Assembly: GCA_947446575.1 (NCBI GenBank)
Contig: CANFHC010000033.1
Location: forward strand, 1 to 32,671
Direction: 5' to 3'
DNA from: Bacteriovoracaceae bacterium
GTDB lineage: Bacteria > Bdellovibrionota > Bacteriovoracia > Bacteriovoracales > Bacteriovoracaceae
DNA: 32,671 bases
Numbering within the stretch: the first letter of the stretch is position 1; every line of letters starts with the position of its first letter. The translations under genes were made by a program, and so were the position numbers. The notes under the pieces are model-generated. The model ran no database searches. It had not been told where the DNA came from and saw only the letters and a list, made by a program, of their open reading frames with translations. Positions 23,777 to 32,637 of this stretch are shown in pieces.

Positions 23777-24723
23777 AAAATAAAATCACAAGTCTTTTTG
23801 GTATTGAATACCCCATAATCCAAGGGGGAATGGTTTGGGTCTCCGGTGGAAAATTGGCGGCTGCTGTCTCACGTGCTGGGGGCCTAGGCCTCATCGGTGC
23901 TGGCTCTATGCAACCAGAAGTACTTCACCGACAAATCGTTAAGGCCCAGGCCCTAACTTCAAGACCTATTGGAGTCAATGTTCCCTTGCTTTATGAAAAG
24001 GCCGGCGAGCAAATTGATACGGCCCTGGCCTTAGGAATTAAAATATTTTTTACTTCAGCAGGAAGTCCCAAAAAATTTACAAGTTATTTAAAAGATCAAG
24101 CTTGTACTGTTGTGCATGTGACGAGCTCTCCTGAATTAGCGATAAAATGTGAAGAGGCCGGAGTCGATGCCATTGTCGCTGAAGGATTCGAGGCCGGAGG
24201 CCATAATGGACGCGATGAGCTCACAACGTTCACTTTAATTCCACAAGTAAGAGATATAATAAAAATTCCCTTAATAGCGGCTGGAGGAATTGCTGATGGC
24301 CGCGGAATCCTTGCCGCACTATCTTTAGGGGCAGAAGGCGTGCAAATGGGAACTCGCTTTCTGATGACTCGCGAATCAAGCGCTCATCAAAGTTTTAAAG
24401 ATCTCCTCTTAAATGCTAATCCCGCTTCAACAAAAACTTTTATGAGGGCCACAACCCCTGTGCGTTTATTTGATAATAAATTTGCCCGCGAAATCGCTCA
24501 AATTGAACAATCTTTTCATGGTGAAAATTTAAAACAAAAATTATATGAGCACCTTGGAAAATTTCGGGCAAAAAATGGAATGCTAGAAGGTGATTTAGAC
24601 AACGGAGAGTTAGAAGTAGGTCAGGTGATCAGTCTAATTAAAAATATTCCAACTGTTGAGGAAGTTTTTAATGAGCTCATTGCTGATTATAAAAAAGGTA
24701 TTAGAAATTTACCTCAATTTTAA
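23773..24723 (+). CDS. fabK: FabK-type enoyl-ACP reductase (NPD-like flavoprotein)
   Basis: The 316-residue FMN-dependent TIM-barrel enzyme is predicted to reduce trans-2-enoyl-ACP in the last step of fatty acid elongation. It matches FabK along its length: YPIIQGGMVWVSGGKLA (13-29), GVNVPLL, IVAEGFEAGGHNG (134-146, with His144), IPLIAAGGIADGRG, GVQMGTRF and a C-terminal EVGQVISLIKNIPTVEEV region typical of FabK. The close alternative is a nitronate monooxygenase of the same superfamily; the C-terminal part favours FabK. Its ATG overlaps the stop of the HD-domain gene (ATGA), so the pair is translationally coupled. The stop lies 29 bp from the convergent htpX, and no hairpin terminator separates them. 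Confidence 0.78.
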   Translation: MKNKITSLFGIEYPIIQGGMVWVSGGKLAAAVSRAGGLGLIGAGSMQPEVLHRQIVKAQALTSRPIGVNVPLLYEKAGEQIDTALALGIKIFFTSAGSPKKFTSYLKDQACTVVHVTSSPELAIKCEEAGVDAIVAEGFEAGGHNGRDELTTFTLIPQVRDIIKIPLIAAGGIADGRGILAALSLGAEGVQMGTRFLMTRESSAHQSFKDLLLNANPASTKTFMRATTPVRLFDNKFAREIAQIEQSFHGENLKQKLYEHLGKFRAKNGMLEGDLDNGELEVGQVISLIKNIPTVEEVFNELIADYKKGIRNLPQF

Positions 24724-24751
24724 TCCTCCTTATAATCCTCTTTTTAATCTT

Positions 24752-25654
24752 CTACCTTATAATTCCTTTTTCTAAAACTGCAATTCGCTCAGCTATTGGT
24801 GGGTGTGTGGACATGAGTTTCATAAAACCCTCTTTAGATGAAATTTGCATAGATCGAAAATTCGGATCCGCCTCGACTGTCTTTGCTTCAAGAGCTGGAT
24901 GGGCACGAGATAATGCATGTAAAGCTGCAATCATTTTTTCTTTGCCGGCCAAATCAGCACCTCCACGATCTGCTCGGTATTCTCTATAGCGCGAAAACCA
25001 GGCAACAATTGGAGTTGCAAGGATTCCAAATAGTATATCTAAAACAAAAACTAAAAGCATTTGCACAAACGGATTTGGCCTGTCATTTCTGTCGTCATTG
25101 TTTCTCATCGCCTGAGTAATAAAAAAGGCAACGATGCGTGAGAAAAAAAGCACAAAAGCATTTACCACTCCTTGAACGAGCGCCATAGTCACCATGTCTC
25201 CGTTAGCGATATGGGCCACTTCGTGACCTAACACACCTTCAATCTCTTCGTCGCTCATTGAATTCATTAAACCCGATGAGACTGCCACTAGAGAATTATT
25301 TCTTGAAGGTCCCGTTGCAAATGCATTTAAGACATCGTCTTGATAAATACCGACTTCTGGCATTTCGGTTAGGCCTGCTCTGCGGGCCAATCGATGAACG
25401 GTATTAACTAATTTTTTATGTGGCCCAAGATCTGTCACAAGCTGCACACCCATCATCCATTTAGCCATCATTTTTGAAAGCATCAAACTAATGAGCGAGC
25501 CGGCCATCCCCCAAATAAAACACATAACTAACAAAGGTGTGTATTGTAGTCCCGCTCCAGCTAATACTCTTCCAATCCCGAGCACATTGATCAGGATTGA
25601 AACTCCTGCTACAACTAAAATATTAACACCAAAAAATAAAAATAATCTCTTCAT
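24752..25654 (-). CDS. htpX: Membrane zinc metalloprotease HtpX
   Basis: HtpX is an inner-membrane M48B protease that degrades damaged or misfolded membrane proteins. The 300-residue protein has two N-terminal helices (about 4-27 and 37-60), the zinc site HEVAH (144-148) in EGVLGHEVAHIANGD, two further hydrophobic segments (about 155-180 and 195-220), and YREYRADRGGADLAG, whose Glu supplies the third zinc ligand. Length and order are those of E. coli HtpX (293 residues). GGAG stands about 13 bases before the ATG, a long spacing. It is divergent from the potassium channel gene across 109 bp. Confidence 0.95.
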   Translation of the reverse strand: MKRLFLFFGVNILVVAGVSILINVLGIGRVLAGAGLQYTPLLVMCFIWGMAGSLISLMLSKMMAKWMMGVQLVTDLGPHKKLVNTVHRLARRAGLTEMPEVGIYQDDVLNAFATGPSRNNSLVAVSSGLMNSMSDEEIEGVLGHEVAHIANGDMVTMALVQGVVNAFVLFFSRIVAFFITQAMRNNDDRNDRPNPFVQMLLVFVLDILFGILATPIVAWFSRYREYRADRGGADLAGKEKMIAALHALSRAHPALEAKTVEADPNFRSMQISSKEGFMKLMSTHPPIAERIAVLEKGIIR

Positions 25655-25763
25655 AAAACTTTTTAATCTCCAAACATTTTTATGGCCTCATCTATTTTGA
25701 GGTCAAAGCTGAATCTGTCAATATATTGGTAAAGAAAAGTTTCTCAATTTCCGAAAAAACACC

Positions 25764-27065
25764 ATGATTAAAAAGCATTTAAACACACAAGAATTTCTAT
25801 GGGTTGCTATCATATTTTGGTCGGCAAGTTTTACAGCAATTGAAGCTCCTTTTAGTTTTGTTTTCAAAACTAAAATCCAAACTTGGCAATTAATTGTCGA
25901 CGCCATTATTTCAATTCTTTTCATTTTAGATTTAATTTATCATTTAAAAGAAGCAAAAAAGCATAAAGATAAAACTGATATCAATCTGAATCAAAAAAAA
26001 TGGCTTTTCCCATTAATGTTAACAGTAGACCTACTGGCGTGTATTCCTTTTGATCTTTTATCACATTATCTTGGTCATCAAGACCTCTTTACCGCGTTTC
26101 GATTGCTTCGAATGATTAGAATCATAAAAGTGTATTACTTGATTGAAAATATCACCATCGTTCCAAAAATTTTTAAAATGCAATCAATTGCTGTTGGTTG
26201 TTTAATGGTTGTCAATTGGATTGCTTGTGGATGGATCTTTATCTACCCCATGACTGCTGATACTGATGTGACTACTTACTACATTCGATCTTTCTATTGG
26301 GCGCTTACAACTCTTACGACTATTGGTTACGGTGATATTGTTCCTCACGATAATATTGGTCGCATATTTACCTGCTTCATTATGATTATTGGCGTTGGTA
26401 TGTACGGTATAGTTATTGGGAATATTTCCCGCATGCTTGCAAGTGCTGACCGTTACAAAGAGCAATCACGTGAAAAAATAAATGACCTCTTAATGTTTAT
26501 GAAACATTATAAAATACCTGATCGTTTGCAAAAAGCTGCAATTAATCACTACAGTCATCTCTATTCAAAGCGTTTAAGTGAAAATGATGAAAAAATTATT
26601 GCTGATCTCCCTCATGCGATTCAACATGAAATGCAAATTTACATGAAGATCAAATTAATCAGCAATATTCCTATTTTTCAAGAATGTCCTCACGATTGCT
26701 TAAAAGATGTTTCTACACATCTCGAGCAAATCTATTCATCTCCAGGGGACATGATAATTAATATTGGAGATCTGGGCGAAGAGATGTTTGTTATTGCTCA
26801 CGGAAATGTTGATGTAATTTTAGAAAGTGGCGAGCGAGTGGCCACTCTTCACGACGGACAAATATTTGGAGAAATTGCTCTCTTAAAAGAAATTAAAAGA
26901 ACGGCCAATATTCAGTCGTCAACTTATTGTGATCTATACAAACTAACTAAAAAAAGTTTTAATGAGATTGTTCAGCGCTATCCAATTCTTTTATCGAATA
27001 TTGAAAACACAACTCAAAGACGAAGTACGGATAAAACTCCAACAAGTTCATCGAATGGCAAATAA
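25764..27065 (+). CDS. Cyclic-nucleotide-gated potassium channel (SthK-like)
   Basis: The 433-residue channel has six membrane helices (about residues 10-220). The S4-like helix is FRLLRMIRIIKV (112-123) with regularly spaced Arg/Lys. The pore carries the K+ selectivity signature TTIGYGD (185-191). After S6 comes a CNG/HCN-type C-linker (about 225-305; LLMFMKHYKIPDRLQ and IADLPHAIQHEM) and a cyclic-nucleotide-binding domain (about 306-425). Its phosphate-binding cassette FGEIALL (368-374) with Arg379-Thr380 is intact, so cAMP or cGMP binding is expected. The layout is that of eukaryotic CNG/HCN channels and bacterial SthK, not the linker-less MloK1. No adenylate cyclase gene is nearby. No ribosome site is evident before the ATG. 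Confidence 0.9.
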   Translation: MIKKHLNTQEFLWVAIIFWSASFTAIEAPFSFVFKTKIQTWQLIVDAIISILFILDLIYHLKEAKKHKDKTDINLNQKKWLFPLMLTVDLLACIPFDLLSHYLGHQDLFTAFRLLRMIRIIKVYYLIENITIVPKIFKMQSIAVGCLMVVNWIACGWIFIYPMTADTDVTTYYIRSFYWALTTLTTIGYGDIVPHDNIGRIFTCFIMIIGVGMYGIVIGNISRMLASADRYKEQSREKINDLLMFMKHYKIPDRLQKAAINHYSHLYSKRLSENDEKIIADLPHAIQHEMQIYMKIKLISNIPIFQECPHDCLKDVSTHLEQIYSSPGDMIINIGDLGEEMFVIAHGNVDVILESGERVATLHDGQIFGEIALLKEIKRTANIQSSTYCDLYKLTKKSFNEIVQRYPILLSNIENTTQRRSTDKTPTSSSNGK

Positions 27066-27080
27066 GACTCTGCCATTCGA
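27051..27080. terminator. Hairpin at the convergent ends of the channel and kamA genes
   Basis: TCGAATGGCA (27051-27060) and TGCCATTCGA (27071-27080) form a perfect 10-bp stem with a 10-base loop that spans the channel stop codon. No clear T-run follows on either strand, so it may be a weak terminator or an mRNA 3'-end stabiliser serving both genes. Confidence 0.4.
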
Positions 27081-27089
27081 TAATATTAA

Positions 27090-28433
27090 TTAGAATCCAG
27101 CTTTCTTTTTAGCGTCTGCAATCATCGCTTCACGGGCCGACTTATCGGCCCAACGAGCTTGAGCAGCAACAGAAAGTTTTCGAATTGGATCGAAATAAAA
27201 GAAGACCTCACCTGGTTTTACATTCGGAGCTGTCCACACAGAGATACCATTTTCACGGTCATAGTATTCATACGAGGCCACATGGCGCTTTCCACCACCA
27301 CCTGGAGCATCACAAACGAATGTCGGCGTATTAAAGCCGGCTGTCGTTCCGCGCACAGCTTTTTCAAGTGCCTCACCAAAAGCAATTGACGTTCTAAAAT
27401 GCTCGCATCCTGGAACCATGTCATGCATGTAAACGTAGTATGGTTGGATGTTCATAAAACTAATCTGTTTAATTAAAAGCACCATTTCGTTAATTGTATC
27501 GTTTACGCCTTCTTGCAATACTGCTTGGTTTCTTACGATAATGCCTTCTGCAAAAAGGCGGTCCATGGCAAGTTTTGAAGCCATCGTGATTTCACGAGGT
27601 GAAGAAAAGTGAGTGTGTATCACAACTGATTTTCCCATCTCACGGGCCTTTTTATGAACGCCATTTAAAGCATTAAACCATTCATGATCTGAAGTAATTT
27701 TTTGAGGATAAATGGCAATCCCTTTCGTTGCAAAACGAAGTCGTCTTATATGAGGGATATTTAATAAATTCTCTCCAATAAAAGTAATTTGTTTTGCCGT
27801 CATCATAAAAGCGTCACCGCCGGAGATTACGACATCTTCAATCGTATCGTGCGCGCGAATATAATCGAAGGCCACATCCATCTTTGCTTGGTTAACTCCG
27901 TAAGTTTCTTTTTCTACGGCTTCAGTTGATCCACCAATTAAACGTGAGCGTGTACAATATGAACAATAAACCGGACAAATGGTAGTCGGTAAAAATAATA
28001 CTTTGTCATGATATCTATGAGTGATAGTCGGAACCGGAGAGTCAACATCTTCATGAAGAGAATCTGCTTCGTAGTATGGATGATCTGGAAGAAATTGAGA
28101 TCCAATTGGCAAGAATTGTTTTCTCATAGGGCAATTTACAGGATCGTTCCAGTCCATAAGAGCGAATATATATGGCGTGATTCTAATATTCATCGGAGTT
28201 TTATGTTGACCTGCTTGCATGTCTTGATAAAATTCATCCGTACAAAGAGCACCTAAAATGGTCTTGACTTGATCAACTTTTTTGATTGAATTTTTCATCT
28301 GCCACATGTGATCAGCAAATTCTTCACGTGTGACATCTTTCCATCCTGGAATATTTTTCCAGAACTCATCATCACGGAAATGTTTGTGAGCATGATCATC
28401 GAGAGTGAGTTTGAGTTTATTACTGTCTTCCAT
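27090..28433 (-). CDS. kamA: Lysine 2,3-aminomutase
   Basis: KamA is a radical-SAM, PLP-dependent enzyme converting L-alpha-lysine to L-beta-lysine. The 447-residue protein begins with the family entry region (DDEFWKNIPGWKDVTREEF, 21-39). It has the radical-SAM cluster Cys153-x3-Cys157-x2-Cys160, SGGDAFMM (204-211) and the PLP lysine Lys382 in DAPGGGGK. Asp338 and Asp375 occupy the positions known to bind the lysine side-chain amine in clostridial KamA; glutamate 2,3-aminomutases differ there, so lysine is the likely substrate. It is longer than the EF-P-modifying EpmB. No beta-lysine acetyltransferase (ablB) or lysine-fermentation gene is next to it. AAGGA precedes the ATG. Confidence 0.92.
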   Translation of the reverse strand: MEDSNKLKLTLDDHAHKHFRDDEFWKNIPGWKDVTREEFADHMWQMKNSIKKVDQVKTILGALCTDEFYQDMQAGQHKTPMNIRITPYIFALMDWNDPVNCPMRKQFLPIGSQFLPDHPYYEADSLHEDVDSPVPTITHRYHDKVLFLPTTICPVYCSYCTRSRLIGGSTEAVEKETYGVNQAKMDVAFDYIRAHDTIEDVVISGGDAFMMTAKQITFIGENLLNIPHIRRLRFATKGIAIYPQKITSDHEWFNALNGVHKKAREMGKSVVIHTHFSSPREITMASKLAMDRLFAEGIIVRNQAVLQEGVNDTINEMVLLIKQISFMNIQPYYVYMHDMVPGCEHFRTSIAFGEALEKAVRGTTAGFNTPTFVCDAPGGGGKRHVASYEYYDRENGISVWTAPNVKPGEVFFYFDPIRKLSVAAQARWADKSAREAMIADAKKKAGF

Positions 28434-28486
28434 AAACTTGTTTCCTTACGTTTATACTTTAGGCACTAAAATTTTTATTAATTTAA

Positions 28487-29101
28487 TTATGCCTTCTTTT
28501 TAAAAACTTTAAAGAGAAAGGGCGACACAAGCAAAAAGATCAAGAAAATGACGAAATAGTGGAAGTATGCTTTGATGTCGAAGTGGACAAATTGGGCCAG
28601 GTAATGGGTGATTCCAATAATACCACCTACCCAAAGGGCTGCTCCAGCGATATCAAAAAGCATAAAGCGCAAACCATTCATCTTACTAGTGCCGGCCACG
28701 AATGGAGCAAATGTTCTCACAAAGGCGATGAACTTACAAAAGAGGATGGTTTTCCCACCATGCTTGGTGTAGAAGCTTTGGGCCATTTCCATATGTTTTT
28801 CTTCTAAATATAATCTATGTATATTATCGCGTACTTTTATAGAGTATTTGCGACCTAAGAAATAACTAAAATGATCCCCTAAAACTGTGGCCAAAATCAG
28901 AGAAGGAATAAGTATTTTCAGCTCGATGTCCCCATTGGCCGAAATAAGACCTAGGGTAAATAGTAGTGAATCTCCTGGAAGAAAGAAGCCAAACAAGCCA
29001 GTTTCAGCAAACAAGATAAGCGAGAGTCCCCAATAACCAAAAAATTGGAAAAAAGCCAAAGGGTCGGTCGTAATATGAAGGATGGGTTCTAATATTTCCA
29101 T
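28487..29101 (-). CDS. DedA-family inner-membrane protein
   Basis: DedA proteins are inner-membrane transporters; several recycle undecaprenyl phosphate or flip phospholipids. The 204-residue protein has the family marks: FAETGLFGFFLPGDSLLF (31-48, acidic residue plus PGD in the first re-entrant loop), a GDHFSYFLGRKYS stretch (about 94-106), KHGGKTILFCKFIAFVRTFAPFVAG (with the RTFAPF and AG hallmarks) and a C-terminal helix ending in Lys residues. The common Arg in RFIPxVR is Lys here (CKFIAFVR). No good ribosome site precedes ATG 29101, so the exact start is uncertain. kamA follows 53 bp downstream and may be co-transcribed. Confidence 0.9.
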   Translation of the reverse strand: MEILEPILHITTDPLAFFQFFGYWGLSLILFAETGLFGFFLPGDSLLFTLGLISANGDIELKILIPSLILATVLGDHFSYFLGRKYSIKVRDNIHRLYLEEKHMEMAQSFYTKHGGKTILFCKFIAFVRTFAPFVAGTSKMNGLRFMLFDIAGAALWVGGIIGITHYLAQFVHFDIKAYFHYFVIFLIFLLVSPFLFKVFKKKA

Positions 29102-29133
29102 AATATAAGTGCAGTGGAGTGTATCAAATTTAT

Positions 29134-29147
29134 CTAGGGCAACCTAG
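29134..29147. other. Small GCAA-loop hairpin between dedA and the secreted-protein gene
   Basis: CTAGG-GCAA-CCTAG is a 5-bp stem closed by a GNRA tetraloop when read on the plus strand. It lies in the 139-bp divergent spacer, which otherwise contains no clear promoter boxes. Confidence 0.3.
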
Positions 29148-29240
29148 TAAAAAATTCACGGCACCAGCTTTTAATGGCGGCGCATTATTTATAGCTATAC
29201 CATAAGCACTACTAATCTAAAAAAAATCGAGAATACTTTT

Positions 29241-31238
29241 ATGAAAAATCTTTTTGTTCTTCTACTTTTATCCATGACTTTTGCTGCCCAAACAGCAGAG
29301 CACAGAAAATTAGAAGATTATCTTGATAGAAAAGAGATTCAGAAAAAAATTCGTGAAACAATTGCTGATCAAGATGTTAACTTTAACGTTGATTTAGGGA
29401 GTATTGATCTCATTGATGGGATCAATTTATCAAATGAATACCGTTATGGAGTGGAAGCTTCTTATATTAACAAATACTACACACGCATTGATAAATGGGA
29501 TTTAAAAGCAGCTGTCAATGTTGGTGAAGTGGTTAAAGATTTAGTTGATATTCCTTTTTCATTTTCAATCAATAAATCTTCTAGCTTTTTCTTCGTTCGT
29601 CAATTTCCTAAAAAATTAGATGCAATGAAAGCGATCCCCTACGCTCCTAATAAACTTCCACTAAACGCTAAACTTGCTCTTAAAAATTTAAGTCCAGGTG
29701 ATTTCGTAAGTATGCCGGCCAATCTGAGCGTGGCAGTGAGTGCAGGTTTCTCATCAGCATACATCTCACCTATTATCGTCAATGCTAATACTAGTTCTGC
29801 TTTTGTAATGAGCGGAGAGTTTACGATTCAAATTTTTAAAATGGATGAAAGTCATGTTCGTTTAAAATTAATTTCTAAAAGAGGAAGAGACACTTCTGGA
29901 AACATCGGAGTTGGTGCCTCTCTTAATGTTTTTGGAATCAGATTTATTGATAATCAAATTGACCGTCTTCTTGATCGCGATCTTATACAACTTGGAGTTG
30001 GTTATAATCCTGGCGCTCAATTTATTATCGACTACGTTTTTGATTTAAATGATAAAGATGCACAAGATGCTTATAACCAAATTATGAGTTCAACATTTAA
30101 GTTTAAAGATTTAATTGTTGCAGATATGGTAAATGGTTCTGATCTAAAAGATAAGCTGATTTCTTCTTATGAAAAAGCTGATTCCCTCTATGCTGAAGAC
30201 AGCAAACTTGAACCAAAAGATCGTCGCGTTCAAAGAATATTTAAAGGTTTTTCTAACTACAAAGGACACACTCGTCATATTAAATTAGCTTTTCTAGTTA
30301 CTAGCTATATAAATGATCGAACATTCACTGAGAGCAAAGTGACTTTTATTGATAAGAACGAAAAGAATTTAGAATTTTTCTATCCAACATATTCAAAATA
30401 TATCGAAAGCAAATTAGGAAAAAGTTTCTACGAGTTAAAAGATCAAAACTACCAAAATAATTTTGGACTTATTCCTAAATTTAACTCTGAAGATACAATC
30501 ACAAAAAATCCTGACCTAGGATTATCTTTTGAACGTAAAGACCGCTACTTTACAACGAACGAACAAAAATATGTAGAGAGGTTTATGATTGGTCAAATAC
30601 CTGCGAGAATAGCGGATAAAATCGATCTTTCTCAATGGAGAGATGGAGTTAAAAAATATGATTCACGCATATTCTTTCAATTGATTTTAAAATCTCAAGG
30701 TTTTGAATACCTAAAAGATTTAACGGCATCAGAGTTAAGATTAAAAATTGTTAAGTATGTTGAAGACAGAAGAAAACTTCATGTTATCGACAACACTGAT
30801 CCAATCGAGCAAGAAGAAAAAATAAGTGATCCAACAATAGAAAAACTTAAAAACTTTTTAATGCTGAATCGTTTTATAGAAAAAGAACGTCTACTTAGCC
30901 TTGCAGATAGTTTGGCAAAAGTTTTAAATAGTCCAAATTCTGAAGATAAACTAAGAAGACTTGTAGTCCTAAATGAGACAGGTATTTTTGATAAAATCGG
31001 AGTTGGTTTTTTAATCTCACTTCTTCCGCAGGAGAAATTAGAAGATCTTATTTATTTAAAACTTGAAATGATCGGAAAAGATTTAAAAGGAGTTTCAACA
31101 GAATTTGGAACGCTTAATTACCATGCTCTTTATAAAGAATTAACTGAAGTTCAAAGTAGACTTTCAAATCGTTCTTATGATCTGCGCCTATCTGATGAGG
31201 ACCGTAACATGGAAGATTTGAGCATCGATAAACTATAA
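29241..31238 (+). CDS. Large secreted protein of unknown function
   Basis: The 665-residue protein starts with a signal peptide (MKNLFVLLLLSMTFAAQTA, cleavage near residue 19). Residues 40-275 look beta-rich, with alternating polar/hydrophobic strands such as FSFSINKSSSFFFVRQF, LSVAVSAGFSSAYIS and GEFTIQIFKM, resembling an outer-membrane or surface-associated beta domain. Residues 280-665 become charged and helical (for example KDKLISSYEKADSLYAEDSK and ERLLSLADSLAKVL). No cysteines or enzymatic motifs stand out and I do not recognise a family. A weak GAG precedes the start. An insertion sequence sits about 20 bp past its stop, leaving the gene intact. Confidence 0.75.
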   Translation: MKNLFVLLLLSMTFAAQTAEHRKLEDYLDRKEIQKKIRETIADQDVNFNVDLGSIDLIDGINLSNEYRYGVEASYINKYYTRIDKWDLKAAVNVGEVVKDLVDIPFSFSINKSSSFFFVRQFPKKLDAMKAIPYAPNKLPLNAKLALKNLSPGDFVSMPANLSVAVSAGFSSAYISPIIVNANTSSAFVMSGEFTIQIFKMDESHVRLKLISKRGRDTSGNIGVGASLNVFGIRFIDNQIDRLLDRDLIQLGVGYNPGAQFIIDYVFDLNDKDAQDAYNQIMSSTFKFKDLIVADMVNGSDLKDKLISSYEKADSLYAEDSKLEPKDRRVQRIFKGFSNYKGHTRHIKLAFLVTSYINDRTFTESKVTFIDKNEKNLEFFYPTYSKYIESKLGKSFYELKDQNYQNNFGLIPKFNSEDTITKNPDLGLSFERKDRYFTTNEQKYVERFMIGQIPARIADKIDLSQWRDGVKKYDSRIFFQLILKSQGFEYLKDLTASELRLKIVKYVEDRRKLHVIDNTDPIEQEEKISDPTIEKLKNFLMLNRFIEKERLLSLADSLAKVLNSPNSEDKLRRLVVLNETGIFDKIGVGFLISLLPQEKLEDLIYLKLEMIGKDLKGVSTEFGTLNYHALYKELTEVQSRLSNRSYDLRLSDEDRNMEDLSIDKL

Positions 31239-31296
31239 TCCATGGGGTAAATACATTGGATTCTTGATCAAAAAAGTGCTGAATTAGCTAAAAAAA

Positions 31297-31362
31297 TGCT
31301 GCTCAAATGGTTATGATTTAACTAACGACTAAATCAATCAACACCAAAACCCAGGAGCAGCA
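31297..31362 (+). promoter_or_regulatory. Leader inverted repeat overlapping the transposase ribosome site
   Basis: TGCTGCTC (31297-31304) is complementary to GAGCAGCA (31355-31362), whose first bases belong to the AGGAG ribosome site (31353-31357). In a transcript entering from upstream, pairing would hide the site, a known way for insertion sequences to avoid activation by read-through. Confidence 0.35.
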
Positions 31363-31365
31363 CGG

Positions 31366-32637
31366 ATGATGCTACCAAGTTTTCTTAAGAATTTAATCCC
31401 TAATTTCAAAATTATTGACCTAAAAGAATGGAAAACGAAAGGCCGGATCGACATTTACCTGGAAAAGAAAAAAAATTCTCCAGAAAACACCTGTTGCCGC
31501 TGCGGTTCTAAGCTTCATGGCTCTCGCGGAAAACATCGTCTGATGCTTGAGCATATGCCTATTTTTAATTTCAAAGTTTATCTTCATCTCTGGCGTGAAA
31601 AAGGACACTGTAAAACCTGTAATAAAGCCCGTAGCGAAACCTTTGATTTTATCGCTGATGAGACACCTCACCTTACAAAAGAATACTCTTGGTGGCTCGG
31701 AAAGCTTTGTGAAATGAGTGCGGTTAAGAAAGTTTCTGAACTAACAGGAGTCGATAACATGACTCTTCATCGATTGGATTTTTCGAGACTCAAGAAATTA
31801 GTTCAGCACTACAAAATTCCAGATTTAAAACGCATCAGTGTTGATGAAGTTTATGGGCGCAGTAAAAAATATCACGCCAAAGAATCGCGGGATAAGCAAT
31901 TTTTCACAGTGATCTGTGATCTTGATTCGCGTCGAGTGGTTTGGGTTACTGAGAGTAGAGATAAAAAAGCCCTCGATGAATTTTTTAATATTTTAGGTAA
32001 GGAACGCTGTGAAAAAATAGAAGTAGTAGCGATGGATCAGCATGATCCCTACCGAGCTTCAGTGAGAGATAATTGTAAGAATGCTGATGTGGTGTGGGAT
32101 CGTTTTCATTTGGTACAGAGCTTTGAAAATGCCCTTAATGAAGAAAGAAAGGATCTACATTCTGATGCCCCAAAAGGCAGTGATTTAAAATATAGTGCCT
32201 GCGGGACGTTCAGGTTTTTGTTTTTAAAAAAGGCAAAAGATCGAACAAAAAGTGAAGCGAAACATATTGAACAAGTGGCCAAGGAAAATAAATTATTTTT
32301 CTATCTGGAACTCATAAAAGAAAAATTTATTCATATTTTTAACGAGCGAAATGAGATGGATGCTCTTTGGGAATTATCCGAATTAGAAGAATGGATAATG
32401 TCTTGCCAGTTCGAAAATCTAAAAAAATGGTTTAAACACTTCATGGATAATTGGAATACGATTAAAAATTATTTTGTTCATCGGGTAACTTCGTCGTTAT
32501 CGGAAGGACAAAACAACTCAATTAAAGCGTTAAAGAGAAGAGGATTTGGTTACAGAAATATGGCCTATTTTAAGCTTAAAATCTTGCAGGTCTGTGGATT
32601 TTTGAACTGTCGATACGTGGGGATTAATGATTATTAA
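31366..32637 (+). CDS. ISL3-family transposase
   Basis: This DDE transposase of 423 residues moves the surrounding insertion sequence. It has an N-terminal ISL3-type zinc finger (Cys43/44-x-Cys46 with Cys82-x2-Cys85), then a helix-turn-helix-like segment (about 115-145; VKKVSELTGVDNMTLHRL), and an RNase-H-like catalytic domain. Asp160 is in RISVDEVYG, Asp224 in VVAMDQHDPYR, and Glu380 in SSLSEGQNNSIKALKRRGFGYRN, the hallmark C-terminal block. WDRFHLVQ between the second Asp and the Glu is also typical. AGGAG stands eight bases before ATG 31366. No frameshift or internal stop is present. Confidence 0.93.
   Translation: MMLPSFLKNLIPNFKIIDLKEWKTKGRIDIYLEKKKNSPENTCCRCGSKLHGSRGKHRLMLEHMPIFNFKVYLHLWREKGHCKTCNKARSETFDFIADETPHLTKEYSWWLGKLCEMSAVKKVSELTGVDNMTLHRLDFSRLKKLVQHYKIPDLKRISVDEVYGRSKKYHAKESRDKQFFTVICDLDSRRVVWVTESRDKKALDEFFNILGKERCEKIEVVAMDQHDPYRASVRDNCKNADVVWDRFHLVQSFENALNEERKDLHSDAPKGSDLKYSACGTFRFLFLKKAKDRTKSEAKHIEQVAKENKLFFYLELIKEKFIHIFNERNEMDALWELSELEEWIMSCQFENLKKWFKHFMDNWNTIKNYFVHRVTSSLSEGQNNSIKALKRRGFGYRNMAYFKLKILQVCGFLNCRYVGINDY

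Noticed and set aside
28559-28807. 82-codon plus-strand frame opposite the DedA gene
   Set aside because: It is the antisense shadow of conserved DedA codons; composition is atypical and no start signal is present.
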